From Burkholderia ubonensis subsp. mesacidophila (GTDB taxonomy: Bacteria > Pseudomonadota > Gammaproteobacteria > Burkholderiales > Burkholderiaceae): a DNA stretch of 64,000 nucleotides. The notes below the pieces were generated by a model. The model was given only the letters and a program-made list of their open reading frames with translations. It did not search any database and had not been told where the DNA came from. The position numbers and the translations under genes were made by a program. The stretch spans positions 868,001 through 932,000 of the forward strand of contig NZ_CP020738.1 in the NCBI RefSeq assembly GCF_002097715.1, in the 5' to 3' direction. Positions 35,699 to 42,950 of the stretch are shown here, piece after piece. Every line of letters starts with the position of its first letter. Position 1 is the first letter of the stretch.

Positions 35699-36184
35699 TC
35701 AGGAGCGTTCGTTCCAGGTGTCCTTGTGGATGATGTTGCCGTCCTTGTACGACCACGTGATGGTTTCGTAGCGCAGCTCGACGTCCTCGAGGTGATTGTG
35801 CTTCTCGAAGTCGGGGTTCTTGATGTCGAGCATCTTGGGCTTCACCGCGACGATCTTCACATTGTCGAGCTTCGTGTTGAAGTACTCCTTCTCCTTGCCC
35901 GCGTCGTCGATCTTGTACCACTTGATCTCGACCGACTTCAGCGTCTGGCCGCTCGTGACGGCCTTGTACAGGTACGGCGTCGACGCGTCCGTCTCCTTCG
36001 TCAGCGTGATCGGCTTGTGGACGCGCGTGCCGGTCAGCTTGCCGGTGTTGCCGTCGGTCGGGATGTGGACGCCGTGATCGAACGCGACAAGCTCCACGCT
36101 GCCCTCACGGTCCTGCACGGTCACCGAACCCTTGATGTCCGCGCCGCCGTCGTCTTTGAGCCACATGTAGGCCGGAATTGCCAT
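35699..36184 (-). CDS. hcp: T6SS tube protein Hcp (TssD)
   Basis: A 161-residue Hcp1-family protein, the usual length. AAGGAG precedes ATG 36184, so the longer frame to 36268 is rejected. The sequence MAIPAYMWLKDDGGADIKGSVTVQDREGSVELVAFDHGVHIPTDGNTGKLTGTRVHKPITLTKETDASTPYLYKAVTSGQ matches the beta-barrel ring subunit that stacks into the inner tube. Ordinary ring chaperoning of effectors is expected. It lies in the leftward arm, with a 92-base gap to the OmpA-domain gene upstream and a hairpin downstream, an arrangement that fits its need for high expression. Confidence 0.95.
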   Translation of the reverse strand: MAIPAYMWLKDDGGADIKGSVTVQDREGSVELVAFDHGVHIPTDGNTGKLTGTRVHKPITLTKETDASTPYLYKAVTSGQTLKSVEIKWYKIDDAGKEKEYFNTKLDNVKIVAVKPKMLDIKNPDFEKHNHLEDVELRYETITWSYKDGNIIHKDTWNERS

Positions 36185-36276
36185 TTGTTCACTCCTTGTT
36201 CGTACTACGAATCGCCGGAATCGGAGTCCGGCGCTGCCAAACCCGAGGTGCTCGCCTCGGGAACCCAACTACGCTG

Positions 36277-38040
36277 TTATCTCGCCGGATTTCCCGAAGG
36301 CATCTTCGCCGGAGCGTCGGGCACGAGCGTGATTTCCACGCGACGGTTTTTCGCCCGGCCTTCCGGTGTCGCGTTATCCGCGACAGGCCGGGTATCGCCG
36401 TAGCCCTGAATCGCGAACTGGGTCGGCGCAATGCCGGATGCGTCGACGAGCCAGTCCCGCACGGCGGCCGCGCGATCGATCGAGAGTTTCTGGTTGCGAT
36501 CCGGCTTGCCGACATCATCGGTATGCCCGGCGACGAGAATCCGCTTGCCCGGATGAGCCTTGATCAGTTCAAGCGCACCCACCATCGCGCGTGTCGAATC
36601 GGATTTCAGTGCCGCCTTGCCGCTGTCGAACAGCGACATGCTGTCCAGCGTCACGACGGACGGTGGCGGTGGGGGCGGCTCATAGGACGCGATGGCCTCG
36701 TTGAGCGGCGCAAGCAGGTCGTGGCCGTGATACATGCCGAACGACAGCCGGAGCGGCACCCCGGTACGCGCGTAGCGATCCAGTTGATCGCGATCCGCGA
36801 CCAGTGCCCGTAGCGCATCGCGTTTTGCCGCGTCGTGGGTTGCGGAAATCGCGTTGTAGCGTGCGAGGTGCTCGCCGACGCGGGCCGCCAGCGCTTCGTT
36901 GTTTTTCGCGGCTCCCCAGATGGCGACGGTGGCAGCACACGCGACGATCGCGAACGCGTGTCCGACGGCTGCGGTTCGCGGCGAACGCCACGCCCGTCGC
37001 GGCGCGGCTTCGATCAACGGCTGGGGAAGCGGCCACGGCGCCGTCGAGCCGGGAATGGCGCGCGGCACGATGGCGATGTGCGTCCGGACATCGCGCTCCC
37101 ACGGCTTGCCGGGGCCGGTGGCCGGCCCGCAATCGATCCAGCCCGCGCCGAACAGGCGCCATACCGGCGCCGGCTGCCGCAAGTCGGCCAGCACATCGAA
37201 CACGTTTCGCTGCGTCCAGACGACGAGGGCGGCCAGACCGGCGGCGCGCGCGGCCGTCGCACTGGTGCCGCCGGAATGGATCACCTCCGATTCGGCGGCT
37301 TCGATCGCCGTGTCGAAGCAGTGCGCGTCGACGATGGGCGACGCGGCTGACGTGCCGTACCACTGAGCCGCGGTATTGTCGGACTGCATCGGGCTCGTCG
37401 CCGGATCGTCCGTCAGCAGCTGATAGGTCGCGACGTAGCCGGGCAACGCCGTACCCAGCGCCTTCGACGCATCGGCCGCCGCCTGACGGACGACGCGCAA
37501 CCTTTGTGCCAGGACATCGCTGTTCGCATGCATTGCGGGAGCGACCGACAGCACGACGCAATCGGGCGCATGTCCATCGCGCCATTGACGGATCGCGACG
37601 GCGAGCCGCGGCAGGTCCTGCGGTTGATCCACGCGCAACCAGATGGCGCCGTTGCCGACATGCACGTAGCGCGTGATGGTGTTTTCGCGATCGAAGAGCG
37701 CAGCCAGACCGTCGCCGACGACCAGCGCGACCGGCATTCTGGTTCTGAGGCTCACCGGGAGGTCAACCGTTGCGGGGCCGAGTTGGGTCAACACATGTGC
37801 GTGTTGCTCGCGCAAGCGCGCCAGCTTGCGCATGTGCAGCCAACCGACCAGAAGCGAAGCCGCGATGACGACTGTAGTCAATCCCCACGCCACGCCACGG
37901 TCGATCGGCAGGACGAGCCATATGATCGTGAGCGCCAGTACGGCGGTTAACGTGACGACGGTGCGCAGCGGATATCCGAGCCCTTTAAGCGTCGCCCCCG
38001 GGCCTGGCGTGCCGGGGCGAGCGTACGGATCGGAACTCAC
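36277..38040 (-). CDS. T6SS-associated OmpA-domain membrane protein (TagL-like)
   Basis: A 587-residue protein that starts at GTG 38040, overlapping the tssL stop (GTGA). Two membrane helices near the N terminus (LRTVVTLTAVLALTIIWLVLP and GVAWGLTTVVIAASLLVGWL) and a third near residue 370 (VGHAFAIVACAATVAIWG) leave a periplasmic end with a complete OmpA/MotB peptidoglycan-binding domain: LFDSGKAALKSDSTRAMVGALELIKAHPGKRILVAGHTDDVGKPDRNQKLSIDRAAAVRDWLVD...GYGDTRPVADNATPEGRAKNRRVEITLV. TssL here lacks such a domain, so this protein presumably anchors the membrane complex to the cell wall. The middle 300 residues match nothing I know. Confidence 0.85.
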   Translation of the reverse strand: MSSDPYARPGTPGPGATLKGLGYPLRTVVTLTAVLALTIIWLVLPIDRGVAWGLTTVVIAASLLVGWLHMRKLARLREQHAHVLTQLGPATVDLPVSLRTRMPVALVVGDGLAALFDRENTITRYVHVGNGAIWLRVDQPQDLPRLAVAIRQWRDGHAPDCVVLSVAPAMHANSDVLAQRLRVVRQAAADASKALGTALPGYVATYQLLTDDPATSPMQSDNTAAQWYGTSAASPIVDAHCFDTAIEAAESEVIHSGGTSATAARAAGLAALVVWTQRNVFDVLADLRQPAPVWRLFGAGWIDCGPATGPGKPWERDVRTHIAIVPRAIPGSTAPWPLPQPLIEAAPRRAWRSPRTAAVGHAFAIVACAATVAIWGAAKNNEALAARVGEHLARYNAISATHDAAKRDALRALVADRDQLDRYARTGVPLRLSFGMYHGHDLLAPLNEAIASYEPPPPPPSVVTLDSMSLFDSGKAALKSDSTRAMVGALELIKAHPGKRILVAGHTDDVGKPDRNQKLSIDRAAAVRDWLVDASGIAPTQFAIQGYGDTRPVADNATPEGRAKNRRVEITLVPDAPAKMPSGNPAR

Positions 38041-38792
38041 GGCCGTTTCGCCTGCTGAATGAGGTGCGCCAGTTGCGCATCGAGGACCTGGTGCCAGACG
38101 AGCCATGTCAGTGCGGCAGCGGCGCAGGCGATGCCCGCGATCGCCCAGGGTGAAAGCCGCTTTAGCCGGTCGATCAGCCGCGTCGTGGATCGGTCGGTCA
38201 GGAACGGCGAAGGCGCTGCCGGACGCAGCCGGTCGATCTGCTCGGCGAGCGCCGCAATCACGGCCTGACGCTTCGCTTCGCCGTCATGTGATGCCGCCGT
38301 TGCTCCAGCCGGAGACGCATAGCGGCCCCGGAATCCGACGCCAAGAATGGCGGCGTAGCATTCGAGCAATTCGACATTGGGTGCGGCCTCGCGCATCCGG
38401 TATTCGATTCGCTCGTACACGCGATCGCCTGCATCATGAATACCGTACCGTTCCACCTGCAAGGGTTTCGGTTCCCACTGCGCGCGGTCGCTGGGAGGCA
38501 GGTGCCGCAGGGCAGCCTCGTCGATCAGGCCGCATTGGGCGATTGCGGCATCGTCACGTACGTCCGGGGCGATGCCAAGTGCATCCAGCGCGGCCGAGAA
38601 TTGCGCGACGAGCTGAAGGCAGCGTTGGCGCAATTCGCCGACGTCCTGGACCTGCCCTTCGTTCGACAAATGAGTTACGAGCAGGGCCGTGTCGCGCAGC
38701 AATGCGCGAATCGACGTGCCGGTTGCGTGGCCGGCGCCCGGCTCGCGCTCGAGCAGCGCTGCCTGGGCGCGCGTGGAAATGATGGTGTTCAT
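38037..38792 (-). CDS. tssL: T6SS membrane complex subunit TssL (DotU type)
   Basis: A 251-residue DotU-like protein from ATG 38792, overlapping the tssK stop (ATGA); the longer frame is antisense or non-coding. The cytoplasmic part is helical (IRALLRDTALLVTHLSNEGQVQDVGELRQRCLQLVAQFSAALDALGI, YRMREAAPNVELLECYAAILGVGFRGRYA) and ends with one membrane helix (PWAIAGIACAAAALTWLVWHQVL). It joins TssM and TssJ in the envelope-spanning complex. There is no fused OmpA domain; that function is supplied by the next gene. Confidence 0.93.
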   Translation of the reverse strand: MNTIISTRAQAALLEREPGAGHATGTSIRALLRDTALLVTHLSNEGQVQDVGELRQRCLQLVAQFSAALDALGIAPDVRDDAAIAQCGLIDEAALRHLPPSDRAQWEPKPLQVERYGIHDAGDRVYERIEYRMREAAPNVELLECYAAILGVGFRGRYASPAGATAASHDGEAKRQAVIAALAEQIDRLRPAAPSPFLTDRSTTRLIDRLKRLSPWAIAGIACAAAALTWLVWHQVLDAQLAHLIQQAKRP

Positions 38793-40141
38793 GAGCGCAG
38801 CACCGCGTAGAGTTCGATCGATGCGTCGGGGATCGACGCGGGCAAATAGATCTGGCAGGCGCGTGCGGCGAGCATTCTCGCAAGTGCCGGCGCCGCCGGA
38901 TCGAGCGCGAAATAGTGATTGTCGAGCCGAACCGGAATGGCGCCCGGGACGCGCTGGACCGCCTTGAGCGGAATGCCCGCGACGGCGGAATTGACGATGT
39001 GCTCGACGTCGTCGGGGGCGCCGACCTTGCACAGGCGCGGGAATTGTTCGACGAGTTCGAATGCGGGCAAGACGGCATTGACGGACAGATACCAATCCGC
39101 CGCGTCCTCGGCGAGGCGTTCGTCGAGAACTTGACCGAGCCACGTCGTCGGGCTCGTGTGCGTCAGGCCGATCGAGACGACACGTGATGGAATGATCGCA
39201 TCGAGCAGGTCGCGGATCAGCATCTCGAGTTTCGTGAACACCTCGTCGGCCTTGGCGTGGTCATAGGCTGGAATGTCGGTGAGCTGTGTGCCCGTCGAGA
39301 ACGTAATCAGCGTGCCCGCGAGCTGAGACAGAACCTGATAAAGACGGTCGGTCGGCTGGCTCGGATGCGATGCGAGAAAGCGGAGTTGCGGCCACGCGTT
39401 GTGAATGCAATGCAGGAGCCAGAAGAGCTGGACGTCCGCGACGCCGTACTCGGCCACTTGTTCGATCCGTTCGCTGCGGCGCGCGCCGAGCGCGGCGCTT
39501 TTGGCGCTCAGGATATCGGCGAGGCGTTGGATTCGTTCGACGTGAAGCGCATGTGCGGACAGCGTGAGGCAAGGCGGCACGAAGCGGCGATCGATCTGGA
39601 ACTGGCCGTTCATCGTGCGTGTCAGCTGCGCAATCGCGCACACCGTATCGTCGTCGTGCGGCTCGAAATCGAACAGCAGACGTACGGCGTGGCGTTCCGC
39701 GGCGATTTCGGATTCGCCGCCGCCGTTGAGATCGATCACCTTGACGAACTCGCGATACGCCCGTTTCGGCCGGGCCAGCGTGGTCTCGTCAAAGCGGCAG
39801 TTGCCGCCGTTGGCGTCGGGCAGCGCCAGCGCCGCGAGCACGACGACGCTCTGCGCGTCGGAAGGTATTCCATGAGTCAGATCCCGTGCGGGAGGCAACG
39901 TGTCGGCGACGGTCGTGTCGATGGGGGTGCCGTCCGGCAGGCGCAACTGGAGCCGCGTCAGCTTCAGGCGTCCTGACGATAGTGCGTCTTCGTCGATATC
40001 GACGCCAAGCGTTCCCCACGGAGACGAAACGACGGAATTTGCGAGCTGGCGCAATGCGAACGCAGCCCAGCGGTCCTGCTGCTGGAAATGCTGTTGCGTC
40101 AGGATCAGCCCTTCATGCCAGAGCGGTTTTTCGATCCGCAT
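38789..40141 (-). CDS. tssK: T6SS baseplate-membrane connector TssK
   Basis: A 450-residue TssK protein beginning MRIEKPLWHEGLILTQQHFQQQDRWAAFALRQ, the standard N terminus of the family, which fixes the start at 40141 even though no Shine-Dalgarno is visible in the AT-rich leader. Further matches: RLQLRLPDGTPIDTT, LLHCIHNAWPQLRFLASHPSQPTDRLYQVLSQLAGTLITFS and GIPLKAVQRVPGAIPVRLDNHYFALD. TssK trimers connect the baseplate to the TssLM complex. First gene of the leftward arm; its promoter must lie in the C-poor intergenic region. Confidence 0.95.
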   Translation of the reverse strand: MRIEKPLWHEGLILTQQHFQQQDRWAAFALRQLANSVVSSPWGTLGVDIDEDALSSGRLKLTRLQLRLPDGTPIDTTVADTLPPARDLTHGIPSDAQSVVVLAALALPDANGGNCRFDETTLARPKRAYREFVKVIDLNGGGESEIAAERHAVRLLFDFEPHDDDTVCAIAQLTRTMNGQFQIDRRFVPPCLTLSAHALHVERIQRLADILSAKSAALGARRSERIEQVAEYGVADVQLFWLLHCIHNAWPQLRFLASHPSQPTDRLYQVLSQLAGTLITFSTGTQLTDIPAYDHAKADEVFTKLEMLIRDLLDAIIPSRVVSIGLTHTSPTTWLGQVLDERLAEDAADWYLSVNAVLPAFELVEQFPRLCKVGAPDDVEHIVNSAVAGIPLKAVQRVPGAIPVRLDNHYFALDPAAPALARMLAARACQIYLPASIPDASIELYAVLRS

Positions 40142-40732
40142 GGTGTGGTCTATCGAAATTTAGGAATTATGGTCAGGAGATTCTATGGTCTAGATGTTGA
40201 TTTCGTATACCTAATTTTGTGGAAATTCATGTTTTGTTGAGATGGGTCTATTTTGAGATATTGCGGGTGGCGATAATCGAGGTTTGTATGCGGAATATTT
40301 ATTGAGATATTGTCGCAATAAGTTTTGAGAATGTGGTGCTGTTTCGTGGCAGGGATTAAGTGAAATATGTCATGAAAATCATGGTGTTGTGTGTGATGTT
40401 TGCATCTGTGTCAGTGGGGGTGGGCGGCAGGGTAGGCTGGTTTGTGAGTGGTTTTTGAGAAAATTTCTGGAGTATGTGCTTGATGTTATGACTTGTCTTA
40501 ATTGTTGAATTAATGTGAATTGATGGATTGATGTTTACTGCATGTAATGTGTCGTGGTAATTTCCTGAATCCGTGAATCGGATGCAGTGCTACGGGGTAT
40601 CCGAGTCAGTCTTTCGCAATGAGCACCGTGGGGCCGAGGACATCGGCGTCGCGAGCGACTGGGCATCTGCTGGCCACGTACCATGGACGTGCATTGCGGA
40701 ATCTTCAAGCATCATGAGATAAGGAGAACGAA
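40142..40732. promoter_or_regulatory. divergent T6SS control region, AT-rich and C-poor
   Basis: This 591-base gap separates divergent tssK and tssB. Counting 40201-40560 by hand gives 29 C and 110 G in 360 bases, so GC is about 39% with an extreme G-over-C skew on the plus strand, in otherwise very GC-rich DNA. A 15-base inverted repeat ATCCG-TGAAT-CGGAT is at 40569-40583. No coding frame looks real. Both T6SS arm promoters must be here; I could not identify a convincing sigma-54 or sigma-70 promoter. Confidence 0.7.
40569..40583. promoter_or_regulatory. inverted repeat upstream of tssB
   Basis: ATCCG-TGAAT-CGGAT, perfect 5-bp arms, 150 bases before the tssB start at the edge where base composition returns to GC-rich. 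Candidate operator only. Confidence 0.3.
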
Positions 40733-41245
40733 TTGGATAGCTTTCAGAGAGAGATCCCGAAGAGCCGGGTTTCGATCACGTTGGACCTGCACACCGGCGG
40801 CGCGCAGAAGAAGGTCGAGCTGCCGCTGAAGCTGCTCGTCGCGGGCGACTTCAGCGCCGGCCGCGAGCAGGCGCCGCTTGCCGAGCGGAAGAAGGTCAAC
40901 ATCGACAAGAACAACTTCGACGCGGTGCTCGCCGATTATGCGCCGGACCTGAAGATCGCCGCGGACAACACGCTGGCGGGCGACGGATCGGAGTTGCCGG
41001 TCAATCTGTCGTTCCGCTCGATGAAGGACTTCGAGCCCGAGCAGGTCGCACGACAGATTCCTGAACTGCAGGCACTGCTTGCGATGCGCAACCTGCTGCG
41101 CGACCTGAAATCGAACCTCCTCGACAACGGCACGTTCCGCCGCGAATTCGAGAAGGTGCTGAAGGACAAGCGGCTGTCTGACAAGCTGCGCGGTGAACTG
41201 TCGCAGATCGCCACCGCCGCCACGCAACCGGAAGGGCATGCGTGA
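40733..41245 (+). CDS. tssB: T6SS contractile sheath small subunit TssB
   Basis: A 170-residue TssB/VipA protein starting at the rare codon TTG 40733, six bases after a good AAGGAG; no ATG is available, and MDSFQREIPKSRVSITLDLHTGGAQKKVELPLKLLVAGDFS is the correct family N terminus. Other matches: NIDKNNFDAVLADYAPDL, LPVNLSFRSMKDFEPEQVARQIPELQALLAMRNLLRDLKSNLLDN. It assembles with TssC into the sheath. First gene of the rightward arm. Confidence 0.95.
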   Translation: MDSFQREIPKSRVSITLDLHTGGAQKKVELPLKLLVAGDFSAGREQAPLAERKKVNIDKNNFDAVLADYAPDLKIAADNTLAGDGSELPVNLSFRSMKDFEPEQVARQIPELQALLAMRNLLRDLKSNLLDNGTFRREFEKVLKDKRLSDKLRGELSQIATAATQPEGHA

Positions 41246-41318
41246 GCGGAGCTGGGCCAAGCGCGCCTTCACCGCATTCCGAAAACAGGTTGCGATTCGA
41301 TCGCAGACAGGACACGAA

Positions 41319-42869
41319 ATGAAATCCACTGAAACGCAGCAGACCGGCGCGACCGAGACCGTCGTGCTCGACGCCCCGCACGGGGACATCGACAGCGTGT
41401 ATGCATCGCTGTGCAGCAAGATCAACCTGAAGCCCGTCAGCGAGGCGCGTCCGCTCGAGGCGTTCCGCGACAACGACATGCTGTCCGAGGCGTCCGCCGA
41501 CGAGCGGATCGCGCGTGGCATGGGCGCGTTCCTCGAGCTCGTTGCCGGCGCGAGCCAGCCGGTCGACCGGCTCGACAAGTCGCTGCTCGACTTCCATATC
41601 GGCCAGATCGACCGGCAGATCAGCCGCCAGCTCGATGCCGTGATGCATACACCGGAGTTCCAGGCGCTCGAAGCGCGCTGGCGCGGCCTGAAGATGCTGG
41701 TGAGCCGCACCGATTTCCGCAAGAACGCCAGGATCGAGGTGCTGGATGTGTCGAAGGACGCGTTGCAGCGTGACTTCGAGGATACGCCGGAGCTGATTCA
41801 GAGCGGCCTGTACCGTTTGACGTACATCGAGGAGTACGACACGCCCGGCGGTCAGCCGATCAGCGCGATGATCAGCGATTTCGAATTCAACAACTCGCCG
41901 ATGGACGTTGCGCTGCTGCGCAATATCTCGAAGGTTGCCGCTGCCGCGCACATGCCGTTCATCGGCTCGGTCGGTCCGGCGTTCTTCGGCAAGCAGTCGA
42001 TGGAAGAAGTCGCGGCGATTCAGGACATCGGCAACTACTTCGACCGGGCCGAGTACATCAAGTGGAAGAGCTTCCGCGATACCGACGATGCGCGTTACGT
42101 GGGCCTGACGATGCCGCGCGTGCTCGGCCGTCTGCCGTACGGCAAGGATACGGCGCCGGTGCGGGCGTTCAACTACGAGGAAGCCGTCAAGGGCCCCGAT
42201 CACGACAAGTACTTGTGGATGAACGCATCGTTCGCGTTCGCGGCGAACATGGTGCGCAGCTTCGTGAGCAACGGCTGGTGCGTGCAGATTCGCGGGCCGC
42301 AGGCGGGCGGCAAGGTCGAGGATCTGCCGGTTCACCTGTACGACCTCGGCACCGGCTATCAGCCGAAGATTCCGACCGAGGTGCTGATTCCGGAAACGCG
42401 CGAGTTCGAATTTGCGAATCTGGGGTTCATTCCGCTGTCGTTCTACAAGAACCACGACTTCGCGTGCTTCTTTTCGGCGAACTCGACGCAGAAGCCTGCG
42501 CTGTACGAGACCAAGGAGGCGACCGCGAACAGCCGCATCAATGCGCGTCTGCCGTACATCTTCCTGCTGTCGCGCATCGCGCACTACCTGAAGCTGATCC
42601 AGCGCGAAAACATCGGCACGACCAAGGACCGTCGTCTGCTCGAACTCGAGCTGAACAACTGGATCAAGGGGCTCGTGACCGAGATGAAGGACCCGGGCGA
42701 CGAACTGCAGGCGTCGCATCCGCTGCGCGAGGCGAAGGTGACGGTCGAGGACATCGAGGACAACCCGGGCTTCTTCCGCATCAAGCTGTTCATCGTGCCG
42801 CACTTCCAGGTGGAAGGGATGGACATCGGGCTGTCGCTCGTTTCGCAGATGCCGAAGGCGAAGAGCTGA
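41319..42869 (+). CDS. tssC: T6SS contractile sheath large subunit TssC
   Basis: A 516-residue TssC/VipB protein from ATG 41319; an open frame to 41193 overlaps tssB and is ignored. Family stretches include IDRQISRQLDAVMHTPEFQALEARWRGLKMLVSRTDF, PFIGSVGPAFFGKQSMEEVAAIQDIGNYFDRAEYIKWKSFRDTDDARYVGLTMPRVLGRLPYG, WMNASFAFAANMVRSFVSNGWCVQIRGPQAGG and the C-terminal NPGFFRIKLFIVPHFQVEGMDIGLSLVSQMPK. It follows tssB by 73 bases and is the ClpV substrate. The tail MPKAKS is the usual ending. Confidence 0.96.
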   Translation: MKSTETQQTGATETVVLDAPHGDIDSVYASLCSKINLKPVSEARPLEAFRDNDMLSEASADERIARGMGAFLELVAGASQPVDRLDKSLLDFHIGQIDRQISRQLDAVMHTPEFQALEARWRGLKMLVSRTDFRKNARIEVLDVSKDALQRDFEDTPELIQSGLYRLTYIEEYDTPGGQPISAMISDFEFNNSPMDVALLRNISKVAAAAHMPFIGSVGPAFFGKQSMEEVAAIQDIGNYFDRAEYIKWKSFRDTDDARYVGLTMPRVLGRLPYGKDTAPVRAFNYEEAVKGPDHDKYLWMNASFAFAANMVRSFVSNGWCVQIRGPQAGGKVEDLPVHLYDLGTGYQPKIPTEVLIPETREFEFANLGFIPLSFYKNHDFACFFSANSTQKPALYETKEATANSRINARLPYIFLLSRIAHYLKLIQRENIGTTKDRRLLELELNNWIKGLVTEMKDPGDELQASHPLREAKVTVEDIEDNPGFFRIKLFIVPHFQVEGMDIGLSLVSQMPKAKS

Positions 42870-42950
42870 TCTGACGTCTGTCGCATGCGCCGCCGGGGTG
42901 TTGATGGTTGCCCCGGCGGTGCATTGCGTTCGCGCACACGAGAGGATTCC

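Noticed and set aside
40600..40640. Shared 15-mer AGCACCGTGGGGCCG with 15979-15993
   Set aside because: One chance match of this length is expected in a 64 kb GC-rich window, and the flanks differ.
40650..40730. Possible sigma-54 promoter for tssB
   Set aside because: No GG-N10-GC pair with the proper flanking bases could be found; candidates had wrong spacing.
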